From assembly GCF_000423825.1 (NCBI RefSeq), contig NZ_AUIS01000003.1, forward strand, positions 62,001 to 126,000: DNA of 64,000 nucleotides, given 5' to 3'. Under the pieces are notes generated by a model. It was not told where the DNA came from. It did not search any database and was given only the letters and a program-made list of their open reading frames with translations. The stretch comes from Thermithiobacillus tepidarius DSM 3134. GTDB taxonomy: Bacteria; Pseudomonadota; Gammaproteobacteria; Acidithiobacillales; Thermithiobacillaceae. Below, in pieces: positions 30,035 to 40,174 of this stretch. Positions within the stretch are counted from its first letter, which is position 1. Each line of letters begins with the position of its first letter. The position numbers and the translations under genes are program-made.

Positions 30035-30910
30035 TCAGCCGGGCGGCGCGACCGCAGCCAGGTCCGGCTCGCGACGCGCCAGCCGGAAGGTGTGCACCCG
30101 CCGGCGGTCGGCGCGCAGCACCTGCAGCTCCAGGTCGCCCAACTGCAGACGCTCGCCAATGCGCGGCAGATGGCCCATTTCCATGGCCACGTAGCCGCCC
30201 AGGGTGTCCACGTCCTCACCCTCCAGGCTGGTGCCGAAGGCCTCGTTGAACTCCTCGAGCGGGATCAGGGCGTTGACGAAGAACTCGCCGTCCGAGCGCG
30301 GCACGATCATCACGTCCTCGTCGATGTCGTACTCGTCCTCGATGTCGCCGACGATGATCTCCAGCACGTCCTCGATGGTCACCAGGCCCGCCGTGCCGCC
30401 GTACTCGTCCACCACGATGGCCATGTGATTGCGGTTGGTGCGGAATTCCTCCAGCAGGAGGTCGAGGTGCTTGCTTTCCGGGATGAAGGTCGCCGGGCGC
30501 AGCATGCTGCTCAGCTGCACCTGCTTGGGCCCGTTGATCTGGCAGGCCCGCAGCAGGTCCTTGGCCAGCAGGATGCCGCGGATGTCGTCCCGGCCTTCGC
30601 CGATGACGGGAAAGCGGGAATGCCCCACCTCCACCACGTGTTGAATGATTTGCTCGATGGGGGCGGCGAGCTCCACCACTTCCATCTGTGCGCGCGGGAT
30701 CATCACGTCCCGCACCTGCATTTCGCCCACCCGGAAGACGCCCTCGATCATGCGCAGGGCCTCGGCGTCGATCAGGCGCCGTTCGCTCGCCTCCCGGAGG
30801 AGCTCCAATACGTCCTCCTGATCCTCCACGTTGCCGCGCAGGGACTGGGTGAAACGCACCCACCAGGAACGGGGGCGTATTTCACCATCGGGACTTCGGT
30901 CTTCGTTCAT
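30035..30910 (-). CDS. corC: CorC/HlyC-family protein with CBS pair
   Basis: A soluble cytoplasmic protein linked with magnesium/cobalt efflux in enterobacteria. The 291-residue product has an acidic start, two CBS domains (VRDVMIPRAQMEVVEL to MLRPATFIPESKHLDLLLEE) with VVDEYGGTAGLVTIEDVLEE-like text, and a C-terminal CorC_HlyC domain (DEDVMIVPRSDGEFFVNAL). It overlaps ybeY by ATGA. Confidence 0.95.
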   Translation of the reverse strand: MNEDRSPDGEIRPRSWWVRFTQSLRGNVEDQEDVLELLREASERRLIDAEALRMIEGVFRVGEMQVRDVMIPRAQMEVVELAAPIEQIIQHVVEVGHSRFPVIGEGRDDIRGILLAKDLLRACQINGPKQVQLSSMLRPATFIPESKHLDLLLEEFRTNRNHMAIVVDEYGGTAGLVTIEDVLEIIVGDIEDEYDIDEDVMIVPRSDGEFFVNALIPLEEFNEAFGTSLEGEDVDTLGGYVAMEMGHLPRIGERLQLGDLELQVLRADRRRVHTFRLARREPDLAAVAPPG

Positions 30911-31440
30911 TGCGTTTCAAGCTCAAGGTACGGGTCGGCCACACCCAGATCGGCCAAAATGCTGCGCTCCAGCCCTTCCATGCGCACCGCGTCGGCTTCT
31001 TCCACATGATCATAGCCGAGCAGGTGCAGCACGCCATGCGTCAAAAGATGGGCCCAGTGCGCGCGCGGCGCCTTGCCCTGCGCCGCGGCTTCACGCAGCA
31101 CATAGGGCACCGCCAGCGCCAGATCGCCCAGGTAGTCGCGCCGGCCGAGCGCCGCCGGCAGGGGCTCGGCCGGGAAGGACAGCACGTTGGTCGGCTTGTC
31201 CTGCCGCCGGTAATCGCGGTTCAGCGCCCGCATGGCCTCGTCGCTGGTGAATCTGACGGACAGGGCGACCGGCCGGCCCGCCTGCAAGCGCGCCGAAGGA
31301 GCGCGCAGCGCCGCCTGCACCACCCGCCGCGACCAGGCGCGCGCCGGGAGCCCGGCGGGGTCCGCCTCCGCGTCCACCAGCCAGTGCAGCACCAGCCGGG
31401 GCGCCGGGCGGTCAGCCGGCGTCGCCGGTGCGCTCGTCAT
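30907..31440 (-). CDS. ybeY: Endoribonuclease YbeY
   Basis: A zinc-dependent RNase for 16S rRNA 3' maturation and ribosome quality control. The 177-residue product contains the metal signature HGVLHLLGYDH and LNRDYRRQDKPTNVLSFP. The ATG at 31440 overlaps the end of phoH by 29 bases. The phoH-ybeY-corC-lnt order is the common proteobacterial arrangement. Confidence 0.96.
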   Translation of the reverse strand: MTSAPATPADRPAPRLVLHWLVDAEADPAGLPARAWSRRVVQAALRAPSARLQAGRPVALSVRFTSDEAMRALNRDYRRQDKPTNVLSFPAEPLPAALGRRDYLGDLALAVPYVLREAAAQGKAPRAHWAHLLTHGVLHLLGYDHVEEADAVRMEGLERSILADLGVADPYLELETQ

Positions 31441-32404
31441 AGCGCTGATAGGCATTGACGATGCGCGCCACCAGCGGGTGGCGGACCACGTCGGCGTTCT
31501 GGAAGAACACGAATTCGGCGCCCTCCACATCGCGCAGCACCTCGATGGCCTGGGTCAGGCCCGACATCTGCCCGCGCGGCAGGTCCACCTGGGTCACGTC
31601 GCCGGTGACCACCGCCTTGGAGCCGAAGCCGATGCGGGTCAGGAACATCTTCATCTGCTCGGGCGTGGTGTTCTGCGCCTCGTCCAGGATGATGAAGGAC
31701 TCGTTCAGGGTGCGCCCGCGCATGAAGGCCAGGGGGGCGACCTCGATCACCTGCCGGTCCATGAGCTTGGCCACCTTCTCGAAGCCCAGCATCTCGTACA
31801 GGGCATCATAAAGCGGTCGCAGGTAAGGGTCCACCTTCTCCTCCAGGCCGCCGGGCAGGAAGCCCAGGCGCTCGCCCGCCTCCACCGCCGGACGCACCAG
31901 GATGATGCGGCGCACCGCCTCGCGATTCAGCTGGTCCACTGCCGCCGCCACCGCCAAGTAGGTCTTGCCGGTGCCGGCCGGGCCGATGCCGAAGGTCAGG
32001 TCCTTGGCCAGGATGGCTTCCAGATAGCGGCGCTGCCGCGGCCCGCGCCCCTGGATGCTGCCCTTGCGGGTCTGCACCCGCAGGCTCTCCGTCTCCGCCT
32101 CGGCCGTTTCCGGCGTCTCCACCTGCACGCTCTGGATGGTCTGGTGCACCAGGCGCGGGGTGATGGCCTGATTGCGCCTGGCGTAATCGTAGAGCGCGGC
32201 CAGCACGCGATTGGCCTCCTGCACGGCGGCTTCCGGCCCGCTGATGTGGAAGCGGCTGCCGCGCGCCAGGATCACCACCCCCAGGCGGTTTTCGATCTGC
32301 TTGATGTGGCTGTCCAGCTCGCCGGCCATGTTGGCCAGCATCAAACCGGAGGCAGCTTCGGGCGTGTACTCTATTTCACTCAGGGAACTGGACAAGAGAG
32401 GCAT
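31412..32404 (-). CDS. phoH: PhoH-family ATPase
   Basis: A 330-residue RNA-linked P-loop ATPase (YbeZ type). It has an N-terminal KH-like segment (about 30-90), Walker A GPAGTGKT and Walker B FIILDEAQNTTPEQMK. Genomic and functional links to YbeY are known for the family, and the overlap with ybeY supports this. Confidence 0.96.
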   Translation of the reverse strand: MPLLSSSLSEIEYTPEAASGLMLANMAGELDSHIKQIENRLGVVILARGSRFHISGPEAAVQEANRVLAALYDYARRNQAITPRLVHQTIQSVQVETPETAEAETESLRVQTRKGSIQGRGPRQRRYLEAILAKDLTFGIGPAGTGKTYLAVAAAVDQLNREAVRRIILVRPAVEAGERLGFLPGGLEEKVDPYLRPLYDALYEMLGFEKVAKLMDRQVIEVAPLAFMRGRTLNESFIILDEAQNTTPEQMKMFLTRIGFGSKAVVTGDVTQVDLPRGQMSGLTQAIEVLRDVEGAEFVFFQNADVVRHPLVARIVNAYQRYDERTGDAG

Positions 32405-32440
32405 CCATACAGGACAGAAGGGGATCGTGCGCGTTTGCCA

Positions 32441-33817
<1,377 letters not shown>

Positions 33818-33885
33818 ACGCGAATTCCGAAGGACCTTACATTATAGCCGGGCAGGATGGGGACGCAAGATGGGGCACGGCGGCA

Positions 33886-34052
33886 TCGATCGCGGACCAG
33901 CCCGCGCCGACGCTGCGTGCCGGATGGTGTGGGAGCGAGCTGGCCCGCGATCAGTCGCGGCACCTGGAGGGAGCCAGGTGTGAACACAGCCGCGGGCTGA
34001 TACGCAATTTGGGGGCGGGCGGCATCGGCATCGCGGGCAAGCCCGCTCCTAC
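33886..34052. repeat. Type A composite REP element (copy 1)
   Basis: REPs at 33888-33911 (plus), 33927-33952 (minus) and 34030-34052 (plus). The last two enclose a conserved core (GTCGCGGCACCTGGAGGGAG, GTGTGAACACAGCCGCGGGC, TACGCAATTT). Closely matching copies lie at 36097-36262 and, inverted, at 28312-28434; a decayed copy lies at 37020-37178. It occupies the gap between hepT and miaB; the rest of 33818-34191 shows no gene. Confidence 0.88.
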
Positions 34053-34241
34053 GGCGCCCGGCAGCGCGGCTTGAAGGGGGCGCGGACGCGACGCATCGCT
34101 CAGAACAGCCAAACACCAACAACCGCAGGAAGAGTGACGTAGTACCTGTCCTGAAGCCCCGCCCTCACCTTGGCGGTGATGTTTCACAATGCTACGGACG
34201 ACGATCCTCCGCCGCGCGATGACGAACATTGGACAGCTGTT

Positions 34242-34559
34242 TCAACAATGCTGGCAGCGCCGTTTGCCCGTGTCCCACACCATGTCGAGGTTGATCTCGA
34301 AATACCCATGAGCGATGCGGTTGCGCATTCCACGCATGCTGCGCCATGGCACTGCTGACTGCGACTCCGCAAAGCTGGCATATCGAGCCATCACCTGCGT
34401 CGCCGCCTCGCCGATAATGACCAGGCTCATGATGACTGCCTGCTGGGTGCGCTTGTCGGCAAGGAACTCCTCCTTGCCCAAGCCTTCGACGAAGCCGCAC
34501 GCATCCCGCGCGGCTCGCTGCATGTGATCAAGGTAATCAGCAAGCCTAAGCTCGCTCAT
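34242..34559 (-). CDS. HepT-like HEPN ribonuclease (DUF86), C-terminally frameshifted
   Basis: HepT-type toxins are HEPN RNases controlled by an adjacent MntA-type nucleotidyltransferase. The 105-residue product has the catalytic RX4-6H box in RNRIAHGYFE. After NLDMVWDT the frame runs into CQHC-stop, but the neighbouring frame reads GQTALPALLKQLSN, the expected family tail, and ends at 34192. One missing base near 34270-34275 explains this. The catalytic box survives, so activity is possible but uncertain. The ATG overlaps the mntA stop (ATGA). Confidence 0.82.
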   Translation of the reverse strand: MSELRLADYLDHMQRAARDACGFVEGLGKEEFLADKRTQQAVIMSLVIIGEAATQVMARYASFAESQSAVPWRSMRGMRNRIAHGYFEINLDMVWDTGKRRCQHC

Positions 34560-34846
34560 ACGGGCCGGGCTTCCGCAAGCACCTGATCGCGGAACTTCGG
34601 CGGCAGATCGCCTGGGGTCAGCAAATCGACGCGAACGCCAAGCAGATCCTCCAGCTCGGCTTGCAGGCCGCCCAAATCGAACAGTGTTGCGCCAGGCAGC
34701 GCGTCCACCAAGAGATCGAGATCACTGCCTTCCTGGTCGGTGCCGTGCAATACGGAACCGAAGACGCGCGGGTTCGCTGCACGAAAGCGGCCAGCCGCCG
34801 CGCGCACTGCACTGCGCTTCAGTTCCAAAGCAACGGACGGTTTCAC
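34556..34846 (-). CDS. MntA-type nucleotidyltransferase antitoxin
   Basis: A minimal nucleotidyltransferase; relatives AMPylate the HepT toxin to silence it. The 96-residue product has FGSVLHGTDQEGSDLDLLVD with the metal-binding Asp pair. The GTG at 34846 was chosen because it aligns with the ATG of the paralogue at 35813 (VKPSVALE versus MRPSLALE) and has GAGGG upstream. Pairs with the frameshifted HepT downstream. Confidence 0.85.
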   Translation of the reverse strand: MKPSVALELKRSAVRAAAGRFRAANPRVFGSVLHGTDQEGSDLDLLVDALPGATLFDLGGLQAELEDLLGVRVDLLTPGDLPPKFRDQVLAEARPV

Positions 34847-35101
34847 GGGCGCCCTCACATCATTCCAAAACGAAAGACTACCCAGGGAAAGTATAGCGCG
34901 TGGCAGGCAACCGCCATAGACCAGCTTGGACTGAGAGTCGAGCGGCCACAAAGCCAGTCAGGACGCCCTATCGCCTTGCCCGGAAAGCCGTGAGCTCGTT
35001 GCGGAAGCGCTCCGGCGCCAAGCGCGGGACACCGCTCCAAAGCAGACGACAGGCAGGGTGCGTCGCAACTGAAGCGGCTCCTGCTCGGGCACGGCGGCAT
35101 C

Positions 35102-35125
35102 GATCGCGGGCCAGCCCGCGCCTAC
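35102..35125 (+). repeat. Single REP between the two MntA/HepT modules
   Basis: GATCGCGGGCCAGCCCGCGC plus CTAC, in plus orientation, within the 314-base gap 34847-35160. No gene or further repeat was seen in that gap. Confidence 0.8.
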
Positions 35126-35160
35126 GCAGGGTGCCGCGCAGGGGGGACCGAGGCGCACTC

Positions 35161-35526
35161 TCATACGCCGGGGGTTGGCGGAGCCATCCGCTCCAGCAAC
35201 AGGCGAACCGCATTCTCCAAGGCCGGGAGCTCGCGCTCGACCACATTCCAGACGGTGTTCAGATTGACCGTCATATAGCCGTGAATCAGGCGGTGCCGCA
35301 TGCCGGCGATGGCGCTCCAGGCGACCTCATCGTGTGCGGCCACGAATGCCGGTGAAAGCCGATTGGCGGCCTCGCCAATGATTTCGATGTTGCGAATGAC
35401 CGCATCCTGCATCATCCGCTCCCGCAGGAATTCGGTTCTGGCCTTGCCGTCCGTGTAGTCCCTGACCCGCTCAATGGCTTCAAGCATATGGCGCAAATAA
35501 TCGGCGTCACGCAATGAGCGACTCAC
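35161..35526 (-). CDS. HepT-like HEPN ribonuclease (DUF86)
   Basis: An intact 121-residue toxin-type HEPN protein with the catalytic box RHRLIHGY and a normal family tail (NTVWNVVERELPALENAVR). A GTG start at 35526 overlaps the antitoxin stop (GTGA); the frame continuing upstream to 36198 is only a shadow of the antitoxin gene and of repeats. Homologous to the frameshifted copy at 34242, so the two modules are paralogues. Confidence 0.85.
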   Translation of the reverse strand: MSRSLRDADYLRHMLEAIERVRDYTDGKARTEFLRERMMQDAVIRNIEIIGEAANRLSPAFVAAHDEVAWSAIAGMRHRLIHGYMTVNLNTVWNVVERELPALENAVRLLLERMAPPTPGV

Positions 35527-35813
35527 AGCGGTCTTGCCTCCGCCAGCACCTTGGGGCGGAAGGATTCCGGCAGGTCTTCCGGAGTCAGCAAATCGACCGG
35601 CACGCCCACGATGCTTTCTATCTCGTGCTGCGCCTTGACCAGATCCAACAGGGACGTGTCCGGGCCGGCATCCACCAGCAAGTCGAGGTCGCTGCCCTCG
35701 CGGTCGGCACCGTGCAACACGGAGCCGAAGACGCGGGCATTGTATGCGCGATGTCGGGCAACGATGGCGCGGATCACTTCCCGATGCTGCTCGAGGGCCA
35801 AGGAAGGGCGCAT
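35523..35813 (-). CDS. MntA-type nucleotidyltransferase antitoxin
   Basis: The 96-residue partner of the HepT above. It has FGSVLHGADREGSDLDLLVD and ends LAEARPL, like its paralogue at 34556, which ends LAEARPV. The ATG at 35813 has an AAGGAG site. The two antitoxins are equal in length and alike throughout, pointing to a local duplication or two related acquisitions. Confidence 0.88.
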   Translation of the reverse strand: MRPSLALEQHREVIRAIVARHRAYNARVFGSVLHGADREGSDLDLLVDAGPDTSLLDLVKAQHEIESIVGVPVDLLTPEDLPESFRPKVLAEARPL

Positions 35814-35987
35814 TGAACACTCCTTTTCGGACAAGCCTGCGGAACCATTCTGCCACTGGCGCATGCGTTTGACCACGCCTGTTCATGGGATGCAAGCCAT
35901 CATCCGGACGTCCCGAGAAAGACGTTCGTTTCGCGCCCGATGCGCAGGAGCGGGCTGAGAGGAGGCAGCGCGGCGAAGGGAGGTGGT

Positions 35988-36262
35988 TATCGCGAGCCAG
36001 CTCGCTCCTACGCTGTGTGCCTGGCGATCTCGATGCGGCGGGGCTGGCCGCCATATCGATCGCGGGCGAGCCGCTCCTGCAACGCCCGACACTTAATCGA
36101 TCGCGGGCCAGCCCGCGCCGACGCTGCGGGCCGGATGGTGTGGGAGCGAGCTGGCTCGCGATCAGTCGCGGCACCTGGAGGGAGCTAGGTGCGAACACAG
36201 CCGCGGGCGGGTACGCAATTTGGTGGCGGCGGCATCGGCATCGCGGGCAAGCCCGCTCCTAC
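35988..36262. repeat. REP cluster: type C block followed by type A composite (copy 2)
   Basis: REPs at 35988-36011, 36058-36080 and 36099-36122 (plus), 36139-36162 (minus) and 36240-36262 (plus). The first three and their spacers (GCTGTGTGCCTGGCGATCTC, CAACGCCCGACAC) match 26762-26896; the rest matches 33886-34052. So two composites found separately elsewhere are joined here. They fill most of the 512-base gap 35814-36325; no gene was seen. Confidence 0.88.
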
Positions 36263-36325
36263 GACGTCCGGCACCCTGCGCAGGCTTGGCTGGCCCTCGA
36301 TCCGCAGCCCCGTTACGCCACCATC

Positions 36326-36652
36326 TCAAGCAATACCCAGCCACAAGGCGAGGGCGCGACTGACCTCGACCAGGACCTTATCCTCGACCCGCCCAATCGG
36401 CCCCGCCACTTTGGCGCGGGATACGGTGATGATTTTGTCGATCTGAACCTGAGAACGCTCCCGCAGGCCGTTTTCCGGGGTCGGGTCGAGGGTCAGGCGC
36501 ATCAGCGGGGCATCATGCAGCTTTGAGGTGAGCAGGCACAAGGTGATGCCGGGGTGCTCGGAGAAAAGATCCGACTGCAGAACGAGCGCGGGCCGGGGCT
36601 TGCCATAATCACCCTGCACCGCCACGGTGACCAGATCGCCGCGACGGATCAC
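36326..36652 (-). CDS. MazF-like toxin (PemK/CcdB-fold endoribonuclease)
   Basis: A 108-residue PemK-like protein with the family start RRGDLVTVAVQGDYGKPRPALV, the DLFSEHPGITLCLLTS strand, and the RSQVQIDKIITVSRAKV segment. Such toxins cut mRNA. The GTG at 36652 overlaps the antitoxin stop (GTGA), with the antitoxin gene first, as usual for mazEF. Confidence 0.88.
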   Translation of the reverse strand: MIRRGDLVTVAVQGDYGKPRPALVLQSDLFSEHPGITLCLLTSKLHDAPLMRLTLDPTPENGLRERSQVQIDKIITVSRAKVAGPIGRVEDKVLVEVSRALALWLGIA

Positions 36653-36882
36653 TCGTTCTCCCAGTCGGCAGCCGCCTCCGCAACCAGCGCTTCGAGAAAG
36701 CGCAAATCCTCCTGCTCCGCGGGGCTGCCGGCGATGCGCAGCGACTGGCGGCGGCACTCCTCGGCGAAACCGGGCGCGCGTGTATCCGGGACCCAGATCT
36801 GCACGGGCCGCAGCCCCGCCGCGCGCAAGCGCTGCCGGTATCGGCGCACCCGCGCTCTCGCTTGCTGATGATCAATTTCCAT
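36649..36882 (-). CDS. MazE-like antitoxin (DUF3018 type)
   Basis: A 77-residue, Arg-rich protein with RRYRQRLRAAGLRPVQIWVP at the start and an acidic tail (FLEALVAEAAADWENE), as in DUF3018 antitoxins. The N-terminal half probably binds DNA and the tail binds the toxin. A strong promoter with a palindrome lies directly upstream, as expected for self-regulation. Confidence 0.85.
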   Translation of the reverse strand: MEIDHQQARARVRRYRQRLRAAGLRPVQIWVPDTRAPGFAEECRRQSLRIAGSPAEQEDLRFLEALVAEAAADWENE

Positions 36883-36907
36883 GGCCGTCTCCCCGCACCC
36901 GCACGAT

Positions 36908-36946
36908 GTTACATGTAACGATAGCGCTTGGCCATCGGGTGGTCAA
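36908..36946 (-). promoter_or_regulatory. Promoter and palindromic operator of the MazEF-like module
   Basis: On the minus strand TTGACC (36946-36941), a 17-base spacer and TATCGT (36923-36918) form a good sigma-70 promoter. The perfect 12-base palindrome GTTACATGTAAC (36908-36919) overlaps the -10 end and the expected start site, a natural place for antitoxin binding. Confidence 0.65.
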
Positions 36947-37019
36947 ACGTGCAAGGATGCAGTTTTTCTGTAGCGAGAAGGTCAATTGAAGACGGATTTT
37001 ACAGAACAGCGGAAAGGCT

Positions 37020-37279
37020 GATCGCGGGCCAGCCCGCTCCCACGACGTCCGGCCCGCAACGTCGGCGCGGGCTTGCTCGCGATCATCGGTCGTGGCACGT
37101 GGGGACGCGGGTGCAAACGCAAACGGGCCCACGATGGGTGGCGGCCGGCATCGGCATCGCGGGCAAGCCCGCCGTTTCGGGCGGTGGGGAGATGCCACGG
37201 CGAGAACGGGTGCTTATGGCGGGCAAGCCCGCTCCCACAGCATCCGGCACGCAACGTAGGAGCGGGCTTGCCCGCGATG
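37020..37279. repeat. REP cluster with a decayed type A composite
   Basis: REPs at 37020-37043 (plus), 37061-37084 (minus), 37156-37178 (plus, tail changed), 37215-37238 (plus, first bases changed) and 37256-37279 (minus). Between the second and third, words such as GTCGTGGCACGTGG, GCAAACG and GGTGGCGGCCGGCATCGGC recall the type A core but are much diverged. Fills the gap between the MazEF-like and BrnT genes; no gene was seen. Confidence 0.82.
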
Positions 37280-37429
37280 AGGCTATTGCCCGTTGACCCC
37301 GCTTTTGCGGCTTTTCCCCAATGCTGACGCGCCTTACCCATGCGAGGCGGACGGCTTCGTGCCATTTCCGGCTCCATCGCCCTTGGATGCAGCGTCGGCG
37401 TGCGCATGAGCTGCGGCAACGGATACGAG

Positions 37430-37461
37430 TTGTGCCCCCTGTATATTTTGGTTATATACAG
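37430..37461 (+). promoter_or_regulatory. Promoter and palindromic operator of the BrnT/BrnA module
   Basis: TTGTGC (37430-37435), 17 bases and TATATA (37453-37458) make a promoter. CTGTATAT (37439-37446) pairs exactly with ATATACAG (37454-37461), so the palindrome covers the spacer and -10. The expected transcript start falls at about 37465, on the first ATG, so the mRNA may be leaderless. Confidence 0.62.
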
Positions 37462-37464
37462 AAC

Positions 37465-37767
37465 ATGATCAGCATGGAGCTTGTCGAAGGTTTTGATTGG
37501 GATGCAGGCAACGCCCGCAAGAGCGTTGACAAGCCTGCCGCCAGCCAGGGGGAAGCGGAGCAGGTGTTCTTCAATATGCCTGTCTTGCTGCTGGAGGACG
37601 CGGTACATGGCCGGGCGGAGCCGCGCTTCCACGCGCTCGGCCGGACTGATGCGGGCCGCTTGCTCCATGTGACGTTTACTTTGCGCCAGGGCGGACGGCT
37701 GATTCGGGTCATCTCCGCCCGGCCAATGCACCAGAAGGAGCGCAGATTTTATGAGCAAGCCACCTAA
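37465..37767 (+). CDS. BrnT-family toxin
   Basis: BrnT proteins are RelE-like RNases neutralised by BrnA. The 100-residue product has FDWDAGNARKSVDK near the start and a C-terminal VISARPMHQKERRFYEQ, the family signature. Two starts are possible, the ATG at 37465 and the ATG at 37474 (MELVEGFDWD); neither has a ribosome site. It overlaps brnA by 17 bases. Toxin-first order is usual for brnTA. Confidence 0.85.
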   Translation: MISMELVEGFDWDAGNARKSVDKPAASQGEAEQVFFNMPVLLLEDAVHGRAEPRFHALGRTDAGRLLHVTFTLRQGGRLIRVISARPMHQKERRFYEQAT

Positions 37768-38038
37768 GCCAATCCCGGAGTTCGTTTCGGAAGCGGAGGA
37801 GCAGGCTTTCTGGGAAACCCACGATTCGACCGATTACCTGGATTGGTCGCGGGCACAGCGCGCCAGCTTCCCGCACCTGAAGCCTTCCACCAAAGCGATC
37901 TCGCTGCGCTTGCCCGAGCCGCTGCTGGAGCGCATCCGCATCATCGCCGCGCGCATGGATGTGCCGTACCAGTCCTTGATCAAGGTGTGGCTGTCGGAGA
38001 AGGCGGCGGAAATGGAAAAGGGGCCGGAGCGGCGCTGA
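37751..38038 (+). CDS. BrnA-type (CopG-like) antitoxin
   Basis: A 95-residue protein with an acidic N-terminus (PEFVSEAEEQAFWETHDS) and a ribbon-helix-helix C-terminus (KAISLRLPEPLLERIRIIAA, DVPYQSLIKVWLSEK). It probably binds the palindrome in front of the operon and the toxin. Followed by REPs. Confidence 0.85.
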   Translation: MSKPPKPIPEFVSEAEEQAFWETHDSTDYLDWSRAQRASFPHLKPSTKAISLRLPEPLLERIRIIAARMDVPYQSLIKVWLSEKAAEMEKGPERR

Positions 38039-38061
38039 GCTGTCTGTTCAGCCGGCATCAT

Positions 38062-38247
38062 GATCGCGAGCAAGCTCGCTCCTACGGTTCCAAGCTGAGA
38101 GATCGCAGCGCGGCGAAGGGCGGTGGTTATCGCGGGCAAGCCCGCTCCTACGGCATCCGGCGCGCAGCGCAGGAGCGGGTTGGCGCGTATCGCCGGCGCA
38201 ACAACACGGTACCGGCACCAAGCGTAGGAGCGGGCTTGCCCGCGATC
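38062..38247. repeat. REP cluster between brnA and wbaP-like gene
   Basis: REPs at 38062-38085 and 38128-38151 (plus, 66 bases apart as in the type D arrays), a decayed one at 38170-38190 and one at 38224-38247 (minus). They occupy the 334-base gap 38039-38372, which has no gene. The inverted end pair faces the convergent wbaP-like gene. Confidence 0.85.
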
Positions 38248-38372
38248 AATGCTCCAACACTCCACGCCCGCACCCGCACACCGCCAGCATCCGCCAGTGG
38301 CTCAGTACGCCTTGGCAAAGCACTACATGGGCGCAGTCGGTTCCGACGCGCACCGCCAGCATCCCCAGCGGC

Positions 38373-39881
38373 TCAGTACGCCCCCTTGCGCCCGAAGACC
38401 ACGTTGAAGGTCTTCATGAGGATGACGACGTCGTACCACAGGGACCAGTTCTTCACGTACCAAGTGTCCAGATACACCCGGAAGCCGTAGTCCACGTCGT
38501 TGCGGCCGCTGATCTGCCAGAGACCGGTCATGCCGGGCCGGGCTTCCAGGTAGTAGGCCAGCTCGTCGCCGTAGCGCTCCAGCTCGGCCGTCACCACCGG
38601 GCGCGGGCCGACGAGGCTCATCTCGCCGCGCAGCACGTTCCAGAGCTGGGGCAGCTCGTCCAGGCTGGTCTTGCGCAGGAAGGCGCCGATGGGCGTGATG
38701 CGCGGGTCGTTCTTCAGCTTGAAGTCGCGCTCCCACTCCGCCCGCGCCTGCGGATCGGTGGCGAGCAGCTCGCGCAGCACCTCGTCGGCGTTGGGCACCA
38801 TGGAGCGGAACTTGTAGCAGCGGAAGGATTTGCCGTGCTGGCCCACGCGGGCGTGGCCGTAGATGGCCGGGCCGCCGGTCAGGCGCACGCGATAGGCCAG
38901 ATAGGCAAAGACAGGAGACAGCAGGATCAACAGCAGGGCGGAGCCGACAATATCGAAGCTGCGCTTGATGATCTGCGGGCCGCGGCGCGCCAGGTTGTTG
39001 CGCACCCGCAGCATCAGCACTTCATGGCTGAAGAAGTGGGTGATCTCCATGCCCAGGATGGGCAGGCCGCCGAAGGCCGGCACGATGTTCATGTCCTGAT
39101 AGCAGAGGCTCAGGCGCTTGAGCATGCGCTGGTGCTGCGGCAGGCCGCCCTCCTCCAGCGCCACCACCAGATGCGGACTGCCCAGGTAATCCAGCACCGC
39201 ATGGGGATTCTCGCCCAGCGCCAGCACCGGCACGCAGCGGTCCGCCAGCTCCACGTGCTCCGGCAGATCGTCCTGATCGCCGGGCGGGGCCAGGAAGGCC
39301 ACCACGTCATAGCCGAGCAGCGGCTCGCTGCGCAGCGCCGCCGCCGCGTCGCGGGCGTTCTGGCCGACGCCGAGGATGGCGGTGGGCCGCATCCAGCGCC
39401 CGGCGCGGATCAGCGCCCACTTGATCTGCACCCGGAAAAACGGCACCAGCGCCAGGGAAAAGGCCCAAGCGGTGATCAGCCAGACCCGCGAGAAATCCCA
39501 GCGTCCCAGGAACACCAGCACTGCATCCACCGCCGCCAAACCCAGCAATACCCGCCAGGTCTCGCGCAGCTCGTCCCAGAAGGGCTTGCGCTGGGTATAG
39601 TGGCCCAGGTTCCAGAAGCCCAGCAGCGCCACCGCCACCAGCCCCAGGAAAACGAAAAGCCGCACCGCGCCCTGCTGCTCCCACCAGACCAGATAGGAAT
39701 CGAGAAGCGACAGATCGCTCCACCACCAGGCGCCCAGGCGCCCGAGGAAAAACGCGGCCAGCAACGCCACGGCATCGCCGCCCATCAGCAGCAGCTTGTC
39801 CCGGCGCCCCAGGCGCGCCACGATCCGCCGCCGGATCCAGCTACCCAGCGCCTCGCCGACAGGCCCTTCCAGCACTCTCAT
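38373..39881 (-). CDS. Undecaprenyl-phosphate sugar phosphotransferase (WbaP-like)
   Basis: Starts repeat-unit assembly by placing a sugar-1-phosphate on the lipid carrier at the inner membrane. The 502-residue product has four N-terminal membrane helices, a central CoA-binding-like domain, another helix, and a bacterial sugar-transferase domain with [31 protein letters not shown] and a basic tail [13 protein letters not shown]. The length and layout fit WbaP; the sugar (often galactose) is inferred. Last gene of the polysaccharide locus in transcription order. Confidence 0.92.
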   Translation of the reverse strand: MRVLEGPVGEALGSWIRRRIVARLGRRDKLLLMGGDAVALLAAFFLGRLGAWWWSDLSLLDSYLVWWEQQGAVRLFVFLGLVAVALLGFWNLGHYTQRKPFWDELRETWRVLLGLAAVDAVLVFLGRWDFSRVWLITAWAFSLALVPFFRVQIKWALIRAGRWMRPTAILGVGQNARDAAAALRSEPLLGYDVVAFLAPPGDQDDLPEHVELADRCVPVLALGENPHAVLDYLGSPHLVVALEEGGLPQHQRMLKRLSLCYQDMNIVPAFGGLPILGMEITHFFSHEVLMLRVRNNLARRGPQIIKRSFDIVGSALLLILLSPVFAYLAYRVRLTGGPAIYGHARVGQHGKSFRCYKFRSMVPNADEVLRELLATDPQARAEWERDFKLKNDPRITPIGAFLRKTSLDELPQLWNVLRGEMSLVGPRPVVTAELERYGDELAYYLEARPGMTGLWQISGRNDVDYGFRVYLDTWYVKNWSLWYDVVILMKTFNVVFGRKGAY

Positions 39882-40174
39882 GGTCAGAGAATCCCTGTAT
39901 TAATATTGTGCTGCCCCATACCAGCCGGATAAGGGTTACTTTGCCTTTCAACGTGAGGCAAATCAAGCATCCGCTCAGCACCCTGGCTGGCATCGTAGCA
40001 CAAGCGACGACAGCCCTCCGCCCTTAGGTGCACTCACTCGCGATTGGCAGCTCACGGCAACCGCCGCCAACTTGTGCCAAAGCCCCTGAAAACATATTGC
40101 AATGAAAAGAACATTCTCCCAAATCGACTCCCGGGGCGGGCATCATCCAGTCAGTCACACCAAGGCGGCAACCC

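Noticed and set aside
35161-36198. 345-residue version of the second HepT
   Set aside because: The N-terminal two thirds are a shadow of the antitoxin gene and of REPs; the GTG at 35526 gives the normal family length.
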